NCBI GenBank assembly: GCA_030704615.1
Contig: CM060731.1
Location: 18,290,001-18,354,000, forward strand
Reading direction: 5' to 3'
DNA: 64,000 nucleotides
Origin: Takakia lepidozioides
Lineage: Eukaryota > Streptophyta > Takakiopsida > Takakiales > Takakiaceae
The notes under the pieces were generated by a model. It saw nothing but the letters and a program-made list of their open reading frames with translations, had not been told where the DNA came from and did not search any database. Each line of letters starts with the position of its first letter. The first letter of the stretch is position 1. Shown piece after piece: positions 22,579 to 35,500 of this stretch. Position numbers and translations under genes: made by a program.

Positions 22579-25239
22579 GCTGTTCTGTAACTAATGTATA
22601 ATTCAGGGAATCAGAGAATGTGCGGATTCAGAGAGTGGTAGCAGTCCAAAGTGTCCATTTCTAAGCTTGATTGGTTGAATGCAACAACTCTCTGATCAGC
22701 AGATTTTTAGTGAAAACCCTTGTCTTGCCAAGATTCCATGCACATGACCTTCCTGAATGGCATCACCCACAGAAGTTACCGATTGTGCATGAGGGAAGCA
22801 TGGAGCATTGTGGTGATAGCACTGCAATCAAAGTTGGAGCTTCGGGTAGTATGCCCAGTTACCTTTTATGAATTGCACTGGCACTGGAAACTGCAAGAAT
22901 CTATACACCATGGAAAACCAATTTTGAAGCCTACTGGATCAAAATGGGCTTGTGAGAGACTCACAACCCTTAGAAATCCTCCTAGCCTGCAGAAATGATG
23001 GAACGTCTCATTGAGAAAGGGGCCTCATCTATGGTCGCAACAGTTAAGGTAGAAGCAGATTGTCCAAACAATCTTGTCCCTCTGTGAAGCTTTGGTTGGT
23101 GATCTTTTTGATATGTTCAACTTTTGTAGAAAGTCTCAAGAGACGAAATACTCCAATGATGAGTGTGAGAGGACATGAACGATCACATGGAAGTCCAAGC
23201 CAGAATGTGAATGAATTCTCTTGGTGGAAGAGAAGAGAGACACTCCTTGTGATGCATATAATTGAAACGATCCAGTCGCTCATACTTCGAGTCGCATATT
23301 ATGTGGAATGGTAGATGCCAAGCGTCCACAGTTCCGGAGAAGACTACGCTTACCCACCCAGTTGAATGCAAGCATGGGAGCCTTCGCGGTACGGTCGCCG
23401 GGATGGTACCTCGGACGTTCGGCGGGGCCGTTGTCAAATCCCCATCACCCCTTTGCTCCCCTCTCGCCTGCGAGCCTGTATTGTACACTAAGGGATTGAA
23501 CGATTAATAAAATCAAATGGTTTGGCAAGAAGCGGTTGGTAGTGTGATGGCTAGGTGATATGCGTTACAGGTCATAGAGTGAATGGTTGCACATGCCAAT
23601 ATGTAGAGCAGTTTCATTCGGGCCCTGATTCTAGAGTGGTCCAGGAATTACTGTGGCCCAGGAATTAGAGTGGGGCGCTTATGTCGGAAGGCCACATGTC
23701 TTAAGGAATGAGACGAGGGGGTCCAAAAAAGAAGGGAGGAATTGGCTAAATTTAGAATAGGGAGTCATGTGTCCGGGGCCTTCTAGAAGGTCACAAGGTC
23801 GGTGGGCTTCTAAAAGGGTCCCACCGCCATGAGAGGGTATATAACGGAACCCCCTCTTACTACCTACTAACTTACTACCTACTAAATTAGTAAATAGTGG
23901 GCTCTGCAAAGGGCCCCCCAAAAAAAACAGCAAACAGCAAACATGAATCAATTATTTAATAGTGAATATGTTAAAGAAGGGAGGAATTAGTTAAATTTTT
24001 TATCTCCAAAATAATTCTAAGTCCGAGATCCTGCTCCTTGTTCCCAGTCCAGCTCCCCTATCCTTGTCCCTTGTCCTCGCTCTCCTGTTCCTGTCCTCGC
24101 TCTATGGAACGCGGCTTGCTCTCCTATTCCCGGTCCCGTTCCCCTCCTCGCTCACCTGTCCTACTATGGGGAGGAGAGATCCGGGAGCGGGAAAAGGGGA
24201 GCAAAATTGGAGAATGTTTGGGAACATGGTCCTAAAAGTGGGGAGCATGAGGAGAGAACATGAGTGTGGAGCGCTCCCCACCTTCCTGATCGGGGATGAG
24301 ATTTGACTGGTAGTCTTACCTAAGCCTCTGGGAGCTCCGGCCAGATGGCCCCACCATCTCACACACTTGCCTTAAACTCGTTGGGTAAGCGCAGTCCTCG
24401 TTATGTTCCAATCTTCTGTCGGAATAGATGGGAAGGTATGGTCACTGCTTCTCATGCTTGCTGCATAGTAATCCGTAGATTTAGGTTAAATTTCTCTAAT
24501 ATGAATCCCTCTGTCTGGTGATCTCCAGGAGCCTTGGTGGGTCCCGGTGATATGCGGGCTTTTCTGCGGAAGCCGAAATTCGACGTGTTTTCCAGGCCTA
24601 AACTTTGGGCCGGTTCGGTTCGGTTCGGTTCAATTCAATTCGAGCCTGCAGCTTGATCCATTTGCTTCTCATTCAACTTCAGCTATCTCAGATCTTGTTC
24701 GTCTCTTGTGAATCTAGTACAGGAGAAGTTTCAGCGAGCAGTAGCTCTGCCCTCTATCCATCGTCTCTTCCTTCAGTCTGTTTTACAATTAATATCGGTC
24801 TCTTCACTCGTACTTCGATTCTATTCGGAGGGTTCCGGAACTGAATTTTTTGGTTGAATTCAACGGTGATATGGGATGGTTGATGTCTGGCAGAATCATG
24901 CACTCAGGCTGTCTTTTTCTACAGAAAAGTATGCGCATTCATATGGCTTGGGGTTTCTGAGATGTTTGGGAGAAGAACTGTGTGTTCCACAACGGATTGT
25001 GGAAACATCAACGTGTTCTTCAATGGCAACGAAGCTATATCCACCTTGACTGTACCAGCTGGCCGATGACCTAGTTCAACTCTGCCAGTTCTCAAAAGGA
25101 GAGCTGATCGACCATGATTCTTCCAGGCTTTACAGCGGGCAGCTGTTTCAACGTAGTCTCGGCTGTCGATTGATTTGGTGACACCTTCTTCCCCCAGTCG
25201 CCTCCTTCCCCCCCCCCCCTCCTCTCGTTTTATTAACTA
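22579..25239. other. Intergenic region between NRPA1 and the MRS2 gene
   Basis: No gene is supported. The region holds NRPA1 3' flank, a GC-rich patch near 23385-23480, a short direct repeat (GAAGGGAGGAATT near 23731 and 23976), a C/T-rich stretch at 24035-24160, and a short CGGTT pentamer array near 24610-24630. The last few hundred bases should hold the promoter of the downstream transporter gene, but no clear TATA element is visible. Confidence 0.65.
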
Positions 25240-27402
25240 ATGGGAAAGCCAGTAGTTCGAAGGCCAGTAGATAGGTCCTCGTATGAACTTCTCAGCACTC
25301 AAGCTCCGAGGACAGAGAATCAGATCATGCCTGCCGTGCTGAAGAAGAAGAAGAAACCTGGGTCGCGGCTATGGATGCGATTTGATGCGGCTGGTCGCTC
25401 GGAAGTGTTGGAGTGCGACAGGAATGCAATTCTTCAGCGCGTGTCCATTCCTGCTCGCGACCTCCGGATTTTGGGACCCGTCTTCTCTCAATCCTCCCAC
25501 ATTCTGGGTGAGTTTCATGTGGCCCTGTCTCTGTTGATGAATTTTGAATCTCATGCGGGCCTACAAGCTATTGTGTGCAATGTAGCAAGCTCGAAAAATG
25601 TATGTCATGATGACTGCTCTCAAGCTTCTTGTTGATGTGTCTTGGACTCACACAGCGAGAGAGAGTGCGATGGTTGTCAATCTGGAATTTGTAAAGACAA
25701 TCATAACGGCAGAGGAGCTCTATATATTGGAGCCCACAAGCCCAGCAGTCCTACCCTTTCTGGACCAGCTCAGACAGCAATTTCCTCTCCAAAGCACATT
25801 GACTATAGAAGGGGGAGAGCCCATGGTGGATGAAGAGGGAGGGCTAAGTATGATGGCAGAAGGTTTTTCGGAAGTACTTCCTTTTGAGTTTCAAGTGCTA
25901 GAGGTTGCACTTGATGCAGTCTGTCGCTATCTGGAATCAGAAGTAAAAAAGCTCTCGCAAATAGTGACCCCTGCGCTTGACACGTTGACCAAAAAAATCA
26001 GCAACAGCAACTTGGAGCTTGTTCGCAGTGTCAAGGGTCAGCTTACTGGCCTCACCGCCCGCGTCCAGAAGGTTGGATATCGTTCATTCTCATTTGATTC
26101 TCGAACGGTAGCTTGCTACCTACCCGTGCTTGATATTCTCATGATGAGAGTACAGGCCTGTGTTGCATGCATTTTCTTCCTCTATTTAATGATACAAACC
26201 ATATTTATCTCAAGGTTGCTATTCATGTACCAGTGCATTGGGGGAGAGGGGGCCATCAAAGTGTCCGATGGATAACAGTATCTGTGGACCATGAGAATAG
26301 GAGAGCTTAGCTCTGATGTTTCAAGGAATGTCACTGTGTTTGAACCCTAAACCTTGGCTGGAGACTCAGGACTGGAGACCACATCCAACATCATTATGGC
26401 AGTACTTAACCAGGTCTTTGTTATGTCCAGAATATGAATAATGACATTAGATCTCTTCAAAAGTTGTGCTTTGTATTTATGCAGGTGAGGAATGAATTAG
26501 AACAACTGCTGGATGATGATGAAGACATGGCCAACCTCTATCTCACCCGCAAACTGCAGCAATTGCAGCACCCTGATTCCCCCATAGTCACAAACTCCTC
26601 TGAAGAGGTTAACTCACTAACCTCGCAGAAACTTATGCGCCTTTCCTCCCGTGGCCACCACCACCACCACCACAGGGCAGTAAGCATTACAACACACACC
26701 ACAGTTGATGGTGACGTGGAGGAACTGGAGATGTTACTGGAGACATATTTTATGCAGGTCGATGCGAGCTTCAATAAGCTGTCCATGGTCGGTTCCTGAC
26801 ATTTATGTCCTCCCAGCTAAGCAAACATTGGAGTAGTACTAGTTAGTTGGCCAAGCCAGTTTTTAAGTTGGAAATATTGAGTGAGCCCCAGGTTTGAGGC
26901 AACAAATGTTGCCTTGTGGCCTCTTCTTGCTGTGGAATTTTGGCCTTACATACAATCTGTGCACTCTCGCTTACCAGAGTCTAGGAGGCTATTATAGCCA
27001 GCAACTTAAAAAGTTATAAGTGCAGATATAGAAGTTCTGAGGACATCTTATCAAGGGCTATATTGCATGTGGATCCATCGTCGAATATCTCAATATAACA
27101 TGCTGTGGGACTGGTGCACGCAGGTACGGGAATACATCAGTGACACAGAGGACTACATCAATATTCAGCTCGATCACCATCGGAACCAGCTCTTCCAGTT
27201 CCAAATCACATTGACCACATTTGCTCTCTCCATTGGACTTGGTATGGGGTTCTGCGGGGCTGTTAGCATGAACATCCCCATTCCTCCTTACAACAGCCAT
27301 AAGTGGTTTACACCATTCGTGTGTAGCAACCTCTTCATATGCACCTTTGTCTTCTTCGGTATTATTGGCTACGTCCGATGGAAGGGTCTTTTTGAAAAAT
27401 GA
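25240..27402 (+). CDS. MRS2: MRS2/CorA-type magnesium transporter
   Basis: Four exons, 25240-25507, 25656-26071, 26485-26787 and 27124-27402, join in phase to 421 aa, the usual plant MRS2/MGT length. The N-terminal soluble domain carries family motifs: ARDLRILGPVFSQSSHIL, VVNLEFVKTIITAEELYIL, LPFEFQVLEVALDAVC, the VQK|VRNELEQLLDDDEDMA junction, and EYISDTEDYINIQLD ahead of TM1. Two membrane segments follow (about residues 355-380 and 390-415). The family moves Mg2+ through a pentameric channel. Two oddities stand out: the near-invariant GMN signature after TM1 reads SMN (residues 377-379, codon AGC at 27265-27267), and a run of six histidines lies at residues 286-291. The subcellular membrane cannot be told. 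The exon 2 acceptor could shift by a codon or two; I chose the one giving LARESAMVVN. Confidence 0.93.
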
Positions 27403-28823
27403 GAACAGAGAGATTCCTTCTGTTACATATGGCTTGCAAGCTTGAGAAATGTTGGATTCCATTTCTCATTGGATGCTTTGCCTTGTTGTGGTGCATCACC
27501 TGTATGCCAAATGTTTTGCGGACTTGTATATATGGTGAGAACAGCTAGCCTATGTGCCTAACATCAATGTGTAAGGAGGGTTTGTGGACTGACTACAGTA
27601 AATGGTGGGAGATAGAGAGCCCGTCAGATAGAGACTATCCCGCAATTCAATGGCATTCTGTGGCATCAGCCTAAGACACCTGCATGGATGCATGGTTGAA
27701 ACACACTTTAACCAGTTGTTCTTGTTTATGACAGAACCCCCCTAACAGAAAAGCATTATGCTGTTGTGGAATTCTAGCCTGTGCCTAACGTCAAGAGTGA
27801 ATGTGTATGGAGGGTTTGTGGACTGACTACAGTAAATGATGGGAGATAGAGAGCCCGTCAGATAGAGACTATCCCGCAATTCAATGGCATTCTGTGGCAT
27901 CAGCCTAAGACACCTGCATGGATGCATGGTTGAAACACACTTTAACCAGTTGTTCTTGTTTATGACAGAACCCCCTAACAGAAAAGCATTATGCTGTTGT
28001 GGAACGTGAAGTTGTACACTTGTAAGAACAATGCTTGGCTACCAGTAGGAAAGTTGCTAATGCAACTTTTACTTAACATGAGTAATGCATTTTCTTATGT
28101 ACTCTTAGTTGATATTCTCTCTCAACTGTCCCTTCTCAGGTAAGATCCTCTTGATCGCAAAGAAGCTACCCGAAAGCAAGTTTGTTATGTAACATGTAAT
28201 AATCTCCACTATGTTTTGCACATGCCGCAACTGGTTAAAGCAGGAAACACAAAGGGAGCACCTCCATGGGCCGAAGTAAATAGCTGTGTGTGGGTGGTTT
28301 CTTCTAATCACTTCCATGTGGCGATGATTTGAGTATAGCAAATGTTTGGCTGCATTTTTCTGTCTTTAATTTGGCGATGCTCAAAGCATCTTATTCAGAT
28401 AGTCGTTTTGATTTGGGCGGCTGTTCTAGTTACCAAGACACCTTTGGAAACTTACTTTACTGATTACATTCCCGTCTGGATGCTGGAACCAGTAGTGATA
28501 AAAGGCTGGTAGTTAGAGTTAGAGCTTAGCAGTACTGTGAAGCACTCTTCCACTGCCGTTCTTTAGATTGTGCTTCTGAGTTTTAAATGGACAACAAACA
28601 TCGAGTTGTAGATGACAAAAGAAGCAGAGAACAGAACATATCAGAAAGGCACACCATCTTCATTGTTCAATGACGGTCTTTCATTTTCCTTCAATAGGTG
28701 CAAAGAGTTTAGATGTACATGAGTATTCACATGTGTGATCGAGTGAGTATCCTCGGCAAGATGAGTCAAGGACAGACCGTTCCTCTGCCTTCAGACTGGA
28801 GAGGACGTGTCTAATGAGTAACG
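27403..28823. other. Spacer between MRS2 (+) and BAG gene 1 (-), convergent
   Basis: The two flanking genes converge here. The stretch holds the MRS2 3' flank with a tandem 234-bp duplication (listed separately) and the BAG gene 1 3' flank. No additional gene is seen. Confidence 0.7.
27543..28004. repeat. Tandem duplication (two copies, 234-bp period) downstream of MRS2
   Basis: Copy 1 (about 27543-27772) and copy 2 (about 27773-28004) are nearly identical. Shared landmarks are GGAGGGTTTGTGGACTGACT at 27575 and 27809, and the end TTATGCTGTTGTGGAA in both. The high identity implies a recent event. Both copies probably lie in the MRS2 3' UTR or just after it. Confidence 0.9.
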
Positions 28824-31629
28824 CTAAAAGAACTCTTCTGATTCCTCTGATGAAGGCCACCTCTCGTCGTCCAAATAATAAAAGCGCTCCCTGCCATCCC
28901 ACCTTCCCGCTCGACCGTGGCCAGAGAGTCTGTGGACATCATCTGGAGGTTCTCCTGTTGGAGCTACAGCATCATCGTTTGTTAGCATACCAGTATTCTT
29001 GGATCTCTTTTTGCCATTACCACTGATGTTTGTGACGAGATTCCCGTCTGAGACTTTTGCTTCCAGTTGCTCAATCCTGGTTGCCAAATTATGGATGATG
29101 TCATTCTGTTGTTTCCCCCATTGCAACACTTCCCCAATAACGGTCTTGAGTTTCCGATTCTCTTCTAGCAACTGTTGGATCAGAGTGCGATCAGCGAGGG
29201 TTTCATGCCCGGAACTCGAGGGATCCAACTGGCTTACTTGCAGATAATTGTGATTAGGGGGGATCAAGCTCAATGATTCTATAGGGGTGCACCCTCCGGA
29301 CATGGCTACGATACCTCTGGCACAGTCCCCTTTTGTCCTCTCTTCCTCTGTTTTCGCCACCTCACCATCAGGGCACGCTGGAGACACAACAAAGTAGTTC
29401 CCTGCATTATCTTCGATAGGAATTTCTTCTCTTTCCAATCCCCGGTCATGTTCTCCTGCAGGTTCACTAGCTGAAAGCTCCGCCTCTTTGCCCTCCATCA
29501 TCTTATGGTCATTGATTGGGACTGGGACTGCCTCAATCAGGGGCTCATTCTCAAGTTCGCCTTTTTCCTCCTCTGAATGGTCAGATTCTCCCCTTACACA
29601 AGCACCTTCTTCTATGTCATCAGTCTTGGAAGTTACATTTACTTTGTTTACTACATTCTCTGCTGAATCTCCTTCAATTTTTTGAGTTGCCTGAGCAATC
29701 TGGAACAGAGTTGCAGCTTTAGCATCCATCTGTTTTCCCATCGTCCCATCTGTGGAATCAGACCTTGTTTCCATTTTGCTAACATGCTCGTTGATTTCTT
29801 GGTGTTTTGCTTCACATTCATAATCATGAACCTCAAAAGACCCGTCGTTATCTCCTTCCAGATCTTCAGTGGCAGCTACACCCATAGAGGGATCACCCAG
29901 AATACAGTCCTCCATTTCCATAGCTTCCCCACCATTTGGCTTCTCTGTCCCAGATTCAGGCTCCACAATATCAACTTCCTCCATCACTTCGTCCATACCG
30001 GCAACCGGGTGGTTTACTTCCGGATTTGATAAAACAAAATCCTTACTTCTCTCTTTGTTGGAGCCAGTCACACCCAAATTGCTCACATCGGGGAAAAGAT
30101 TTTTAAGAGCACTCGACTTTGGCGAAATCACATCTGCGCTCTCCACCTTGGTGCAGCTGGGCGTCCCCGAATTGTCTTCTGAGAAAATATTCTTCAATGC
30201 ATCGGACGAACCTGTACCAGCCACACTTCCATCCCCTGATGCCGCGTCACCATCAACATCCCCCACTACGATTGTCATGGGGGATGACAGGACACCAACG
30301 CCATTGCTGTCGTTACCTTGGTTTCCCCTACTTCCGCTGATCTTCTCAGCATCTGGAGGAGTTATGTTAAAAGGTGAAGAAGGGCAACGAATCTGAACCT
30401 TCTCACTTCCTTCAAAAGCATCCATCTCTTCCATGCATTGCTGCCCAGCACTTGGCTGGAATTCTTGATCCGTGACACCGTTGGACTCAGCAAGTGCATC
30501 CACCCTATTATGTCCCATGTTTGAAGATGGTAAACTCTTAGAATCTTCCTCCAGGGAATCATCTCTCTGGTCAACAGCATTATCGCCTGCATCTTCAGAC
30601 TCCAAACCGTCATGGCATTCCGATGGACTCGCCTGTTCCTCTGCATCTTGCATGCCACACTCTGTGGCAGAATCTACCAGGTTCTGAAAGTGGATTATTT
30701 CGCGGGCAACTGACTTCCGAATGTCGCGGACATGAGGATGCACACCCTGCAAGAATCCAACACACACATATGTGAGTCCCTTGCTTCAGTCTTCATCATC
30801 CACGCCAACAATCTAGGCTTAGCTGCATACAAAGCATGGCACCATTTCCCAAGTCTAAAGCATACGCTGGAAATCCATTCCCTCTCGATCTATGCACTGA
30901 GAAAAAGAGCTCACTGTGATTTTCCAGATTTGCAAATTTTCACCTAAGTAGTTTTAGCTTTAAACATTTGAAATCAATGAAGTTTACCTGAAGAGAATCC
31001 AGGCGTAGCAGCAACGCCATAAGGCCCTCGGTCCATTTGAGCTGCTCAGTAGGGTCTTTACAAAGCTTTGCGTACTGCTCAGGTTCCACGGCCCGTTCAA
31101 CCAACTCCTTCAACTCCGATCGTACCTTAGCAATGAGACGCAGATGTCTACGCGGCTCGGACCGCCGCACACAGTGACCTCGATACATGGCCTGAATCCG
31201 AGTGGCTGCTGCGTTCACGTCCACAGGTCTGTATGTCTTTCTAGAAGGTGGAGCTGGGAACCGACTTCCTGAGTGCGGAGGCGCATTCAGAGGTGATCGC
31301 GACACCCTGGATTGCGAGGGCGGATCGCTGCTGCCATCCTGCACAGGTATTTTCCTCACTTTAGGCTTCCCAGGGTTCCTTGCTGCGGGACCCGCTGCCT
31401 TTTGTGCCGGTCTCACCCTGGGAGTCGATGTGGGAGTCTCAGAAGTCGAGCGACTCCTCTGCGGCCTCCCCGATCGAGAGTAGGGAGAGATGTAATCTGG
31501 CTCCCGAAACATGTATGGATCGATCTCAGGGGGACGAGGCCAAGATGCTCCACCATTGACCCTTGCTTGCATCCCGATAGGTTCATAGATACCAAACGGC
31601 ATCAAGTTGTCCAGAAATCCTCCACCCAT
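28824..31629 (-). CDS. IQ-motif BAG-domain co-chaperone, BAG6-like (paralog 1)
   Basis: Two exons on the minus strand, 31629-30988 and 30746-28824, join in phase 0 to 854 aa. An IQ calmodulin-binding motif (AATRIQAMYRGHCVRR, from residue 141) runs directly into a BAG domain (about 163-250). The intron falls inside the BAG domain after LLLRLDSLQ; exon 2 resumes with GVHPHVRDIRKSVAREI. The rest is a long acidic, disordered region with a coiled-coil-like C-terminal part (LIQQLLEENRKLKTVIGEVL) and a basic patch. BAG domains bind the Hsp70 nucleotide-binding domain and release substrate; plant IQ-BAG proteins also bind calmodulin and act in heat and pathogen stress and in autophagy-linked cell death. 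The gene is head-to-head with a paralog at 32514-35627 that has the same architecture. Resemblance is to long plant BAG6-type proteins. Confidence 0.92.
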
Positions 31630-32513
31630 CCACAGAGAGAACCACTACTCAGATACCCCAGGAATGCTCCTACTTACCCCCTTCGACACCCAAACGCTAC
31701 AAGCACACAACCTGCAAATACTTCAGATCGAGAAGGAAGAAGAGTAAAACACCGAATTTGCTGAACCAAACCCTGATCACAAAGACAGAAGACAGAGATT
31801 GAAGATACTGGCTGTAGATCGTGAGCGAGAGATCGGCTGAGAGGGAAACTGGCGGGTGAGCATAATAAAGGGAGAGCTGTGAGCTTGGAAGCCACGCCAT
31901 AGCCCTGTAACTGCAAGCTTCCATACACCTTCCAGACCCTGCTAGACGCACTTGACCGCCCCCCACCGGTCATCCGGTGGACGCCCCGCCAACGTGGCAC
32001 GACGCGAGCAACGGTGACCGACATTTGGCGGTGAGAGGCCACCAGAAGCTTCCATGCACAAGTGGTGATTCGCACTTGCGAAGGGAAGCTCGACGTGAAG
32101 CAGAGCGGTTGGGACGTCAACTTGCGAGGACATTATACCGTTGGCCGTAACAGGCCCTATACGGAATCTTCTAGGCCTTTCTATAGGATACCGGTAATTG
32201 CCGGTAATGTGCACTGCCAGAACCGGTTGCTCTGTTTCCTGAGAGGCTTCTAGAGCGGCCGTCTTTCGTCCAGGAGCTTCTAGAGCTTCGGGCTATGGCG
32301 TCAGTTCACTGCCTACAAATTTCCTGCGACCCTGCGAACAAACCACTGCTGATTACACTCGTCTTTAATCTCTAGTAGCTCTCACACTTCTTCATATATA
32401 GAACTTGACGACGGAGGTTTGCGTGCCTTGCGATTTCTAGTGATCTGAGTCCTCTGCAGCCTGTGACAGCTTGAAGAGTTCTTGTGGGTTTTAGGTCTGA
32501 TAGTCTCTGAAGA
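31630..32513. promoter_or_regulatory. Shared bidirectional promoter of the two BAG genes, with HSE-like dyads
   Basis: The 884 bp between the two start codons must serve both genes. Two palindromic heat-shock half-site pairs are visible: GAAGCTTC at 32045-32052 and GAATCTTC at 32164-32171. The phrase GCTTCTAGAGC occurs twice near 32247 and 32275. Plant BAG6 genes are known heat-shock-factor targets, so heat control is a reasonable inference, but the elements have only two good pentamers each. Confidence 0.5.
32395..32402 (+). promoter_or_regulatory. Candidate TATA box of BAG gene 2
   Basis: TATATAGA lies about 114 bp upstream of the ATG at 32514, which would leave a 5' UTR of roughly 80-90 nt. 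No equivalent is obvious for the minus-strand gene. Confidence 0.45.
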
Positions 32514-35500
32514 ATGGGGGGAGGAGTTGTCGTTGATGATGCTCTTCCGTTCTCTTACTACGCACCGTATGTGATGCCAGTACAACAGACGCCTTACTAT
32601 GTTATTCCTCATCGTCGGCACTCTGTATCTTCCCAGCCCGGCTTCACGTACATGCCGGCGGAGGGCTATTCAGCTCCCTTCCAGCAGAGACCCAGAGTGG
32701 ATCGAGGTCGGCTGCCGGTGAGGGTGTTCCCAGCGCATGCACCAAAGCGTCAGCCTTTCTACTTCACATCGCCACTGTTTCCCAACAACTTTGCAATGCC
32801 GGAAGAAGAGCTGGTGGGAAGTTCTCGTGTGCCTCATTTGCCTCAAGCTGTCGCCAGTGCAACTCCAACAGTTGCCATGCCTTCAGTTTACCAACCTGTC
32901 GACTCAGGCGAGGAGCAATTGAGAAGTGGCGCGATTAATTCAGCCGCAATGCAAGGAAGGGGTGACTCACAGCCACCTCTGGCTTCAGACGATGTCACTA
33001 CAATTCCCCTGCCTCTACTTTATTCGCCAGGTGGCTTTCAAGTTGTGAACAGACCGAGCTCTGGTCCGGCATATGGCAAACACCCAGCAAATTTGACTAC
33101 TTCGGCTCCACATGTTCCTGTAGTCTTCTCTCCTGCGCATACTTGGGCTCATTCTGATTTGCGCCAGACTGAAGTGCCAGAGGTCGCTTCAATGTCAAAC
33201 AGCAGGGCTGCTCCAACCTCCAAGCAGGCTGTCTCACACTTTATGCCACAGCCAGCAGCGGAAGGAGTCCAAAAGGCTTATGCTCCTTGGACAGAACACC
33301 ATGGCTTCAATGTTGCATCTGAAGGGAATGTTGCTGCCAATGCACAAGCTCCTGCAGAACGGAGTAGGATAAAGATTATCCCTGTGCTGGATGCAGCAAG
33401 TTCACAGACTGCCAGTGAAATAAGTGTGGAGAAGAATACATTGAAGAAGAAAGAGGTAGATGGAGCAACAGTATTGAAAGAGGGAAAGAAAAAGGTTATG
33501 GATCTGGAGACTGCAGCAGTAAAGATTCAGTCCACCTACAGGAGTTACGTGGTACGTCGTTCCGAGCCTCTCAAGCACCTGCGGCAAATTGCGCGGCTAA
33601 GACCAAAACTTGGTGAGCTTCAGATGATGACCTCCGATATGGAATCCTTGGAGAAGCGGTGCATGGATCAATCGGAGCGGTTGAAACTGACGGAAGGCAT
33701 CATGTCTCTTCTTCTTCAACTTGACATTATGCAGGTATGCGAATTTCCTGGAATGTCACGAATTTATTGTATGTACTTTGACTTCCGAGTGAGCCAAAAA
33801 TTCAATGGGCAACCATGAATCGATGGCGTTTTAGGTTCGAAGCAGTTTCATTCCATCATACGGTGATGTTCACTTGTCTAGTAGCCAGCTGAATCCCGTT
33901 TTCGTTGTTTTGTGTAGGGAGTAGATCCAGTAGTACGCGACAGACGGAAGACATTGACCCGAGAGCTTATTAAACTTCAAGAAGTGGTGGATTCCACTAT
34001 CGAGCGCCTCTCCACATCGAAACCTGCCCTGCCTGCGGGTGATGAGCTTCTGCAACCGACAGAGGTAGACAACAGCGTCGAAGGATGTACTTATATTGCA
34101 GAGGAGGCTGTTACACTGGAGCCTCTTGAAGTTGAAAATTCTGAGGATCTGGTAGACTGTGATCAGTGTGCTGAAGGACAGAATTGTGATGATGTAGTTG
34201 CGAGTGGTCCTGTGAATGCCACTTCCGTACCAGAGAAGGAGAGCTCTGGTGGCGATGAAGACATTCAAATGGGACCAGTTGATGCAGAAGAATCCCAAGA
34301 TTTTAAGGCTACTGGGATGCCTACTCATTCTGAAGGTGGACTCGAAGCTTGTACCGTCTGTCAATTGATTGCAACACAACCCGAGGAGAGAATATGTGTT
34401 GATGAGAACGAACATACTTATGTTGATGAAAAGCAGGACGCTGAAACTGTAGCAGTGAAGCCTCCCCTCAGTATTGCATGTGTGGAGAGACCCGCTTCTC
34501 ATGCTTCTGAGGAAGAAGGTGATAGCAACAATAATGAGGGGATGAAAAATGAAGGTCTTTTGGCTGTGCTTGCATTGCCGCTGGACCTGCCGCTGGAGAA
34601 GGAAGGAGAGATGAAGAACAATTCCTGTGCCCGACAAGTACATTCAGACATAGACAGCCACGAAGTCAGTGATATTGAAGGACAATTTACTCCCGTCCAT
34701 CAAGTGGAGAGTTCGCCACACGAAGGAAGGGAAGTTGAAAATATTGCTTCTGATCTTGAGGAGATTCATGCCAGGGATGGTAGCGACGAGGAAGTAAAAA
34801 TTGAGACTGTCCCTGCATTGTCACTACATCTGTCTGTGGAGAAAGACGAGGAGCTGGAGGAAAAATCCTGCCTACAGGTGGACTCGGACATTGCCAAGAA
34901 GGAAGCCTCTCAAGGAGAGTGCACTCCAGGGCAGGGAGTGCGCAGGTCTAGGGGAGAGTGTGCCAAAAGTTGCGCTTATCCTTCAATCTGTGATGGAAGT
35001 TCCAATAATGCTACTCATGATCAATGCCAGGTTTTACCGGAGTCAGATGTGGTAGTAGAGAACAGAGTATTCGGTACAGCATCCACACCCGACAATCCTC
35101 GGATGAATAGCAACTCAGATATACCTGCCTTGTCAGTGGAGGGAATTTGGTCTTCCAATGTGGAAGAACACAAGGTGGAAACTCTGAATTTGGAACCTGT
35201 GACACTGAACGCCGAAGGTCAGGACGTCCTCAAACACAGCAGTCCTGAAAAAATTGAGCATATGGAGTATTCCCATGGTACAACTGTTATCTCTGAGCCC
35301 CTTTCATTGAGCAAAAGTTGTTTTCCACAGGAGGGAAGCTGCCTGAATTCATCTTCCTTCCCCATCAAAGAGATGTGTGACAGTTTGCGTGCTCTCGAGG
35401 CGTCCTCTCAGAAAAATGAGACAGGTCTTTCACTTACGCAACAACTAATAGAAGAGAACAAGAAACTGAAGACATTGTTGGCGGATGTACTGCGGTGGAG

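Noticed and set aside
24605-24844. 79-aa plus-strand ORF upstream of MRS2
   Set aside because: Low-complexity start created by the CGGTT array and no family similarity; more likely promoter or 5' UTR sequence.
29488-30396. Plus-strand ORFs opposite the BAG gene 1 second exon
   Set aside because: Antisense shadows of the long acidic coding exon on the minus strand.
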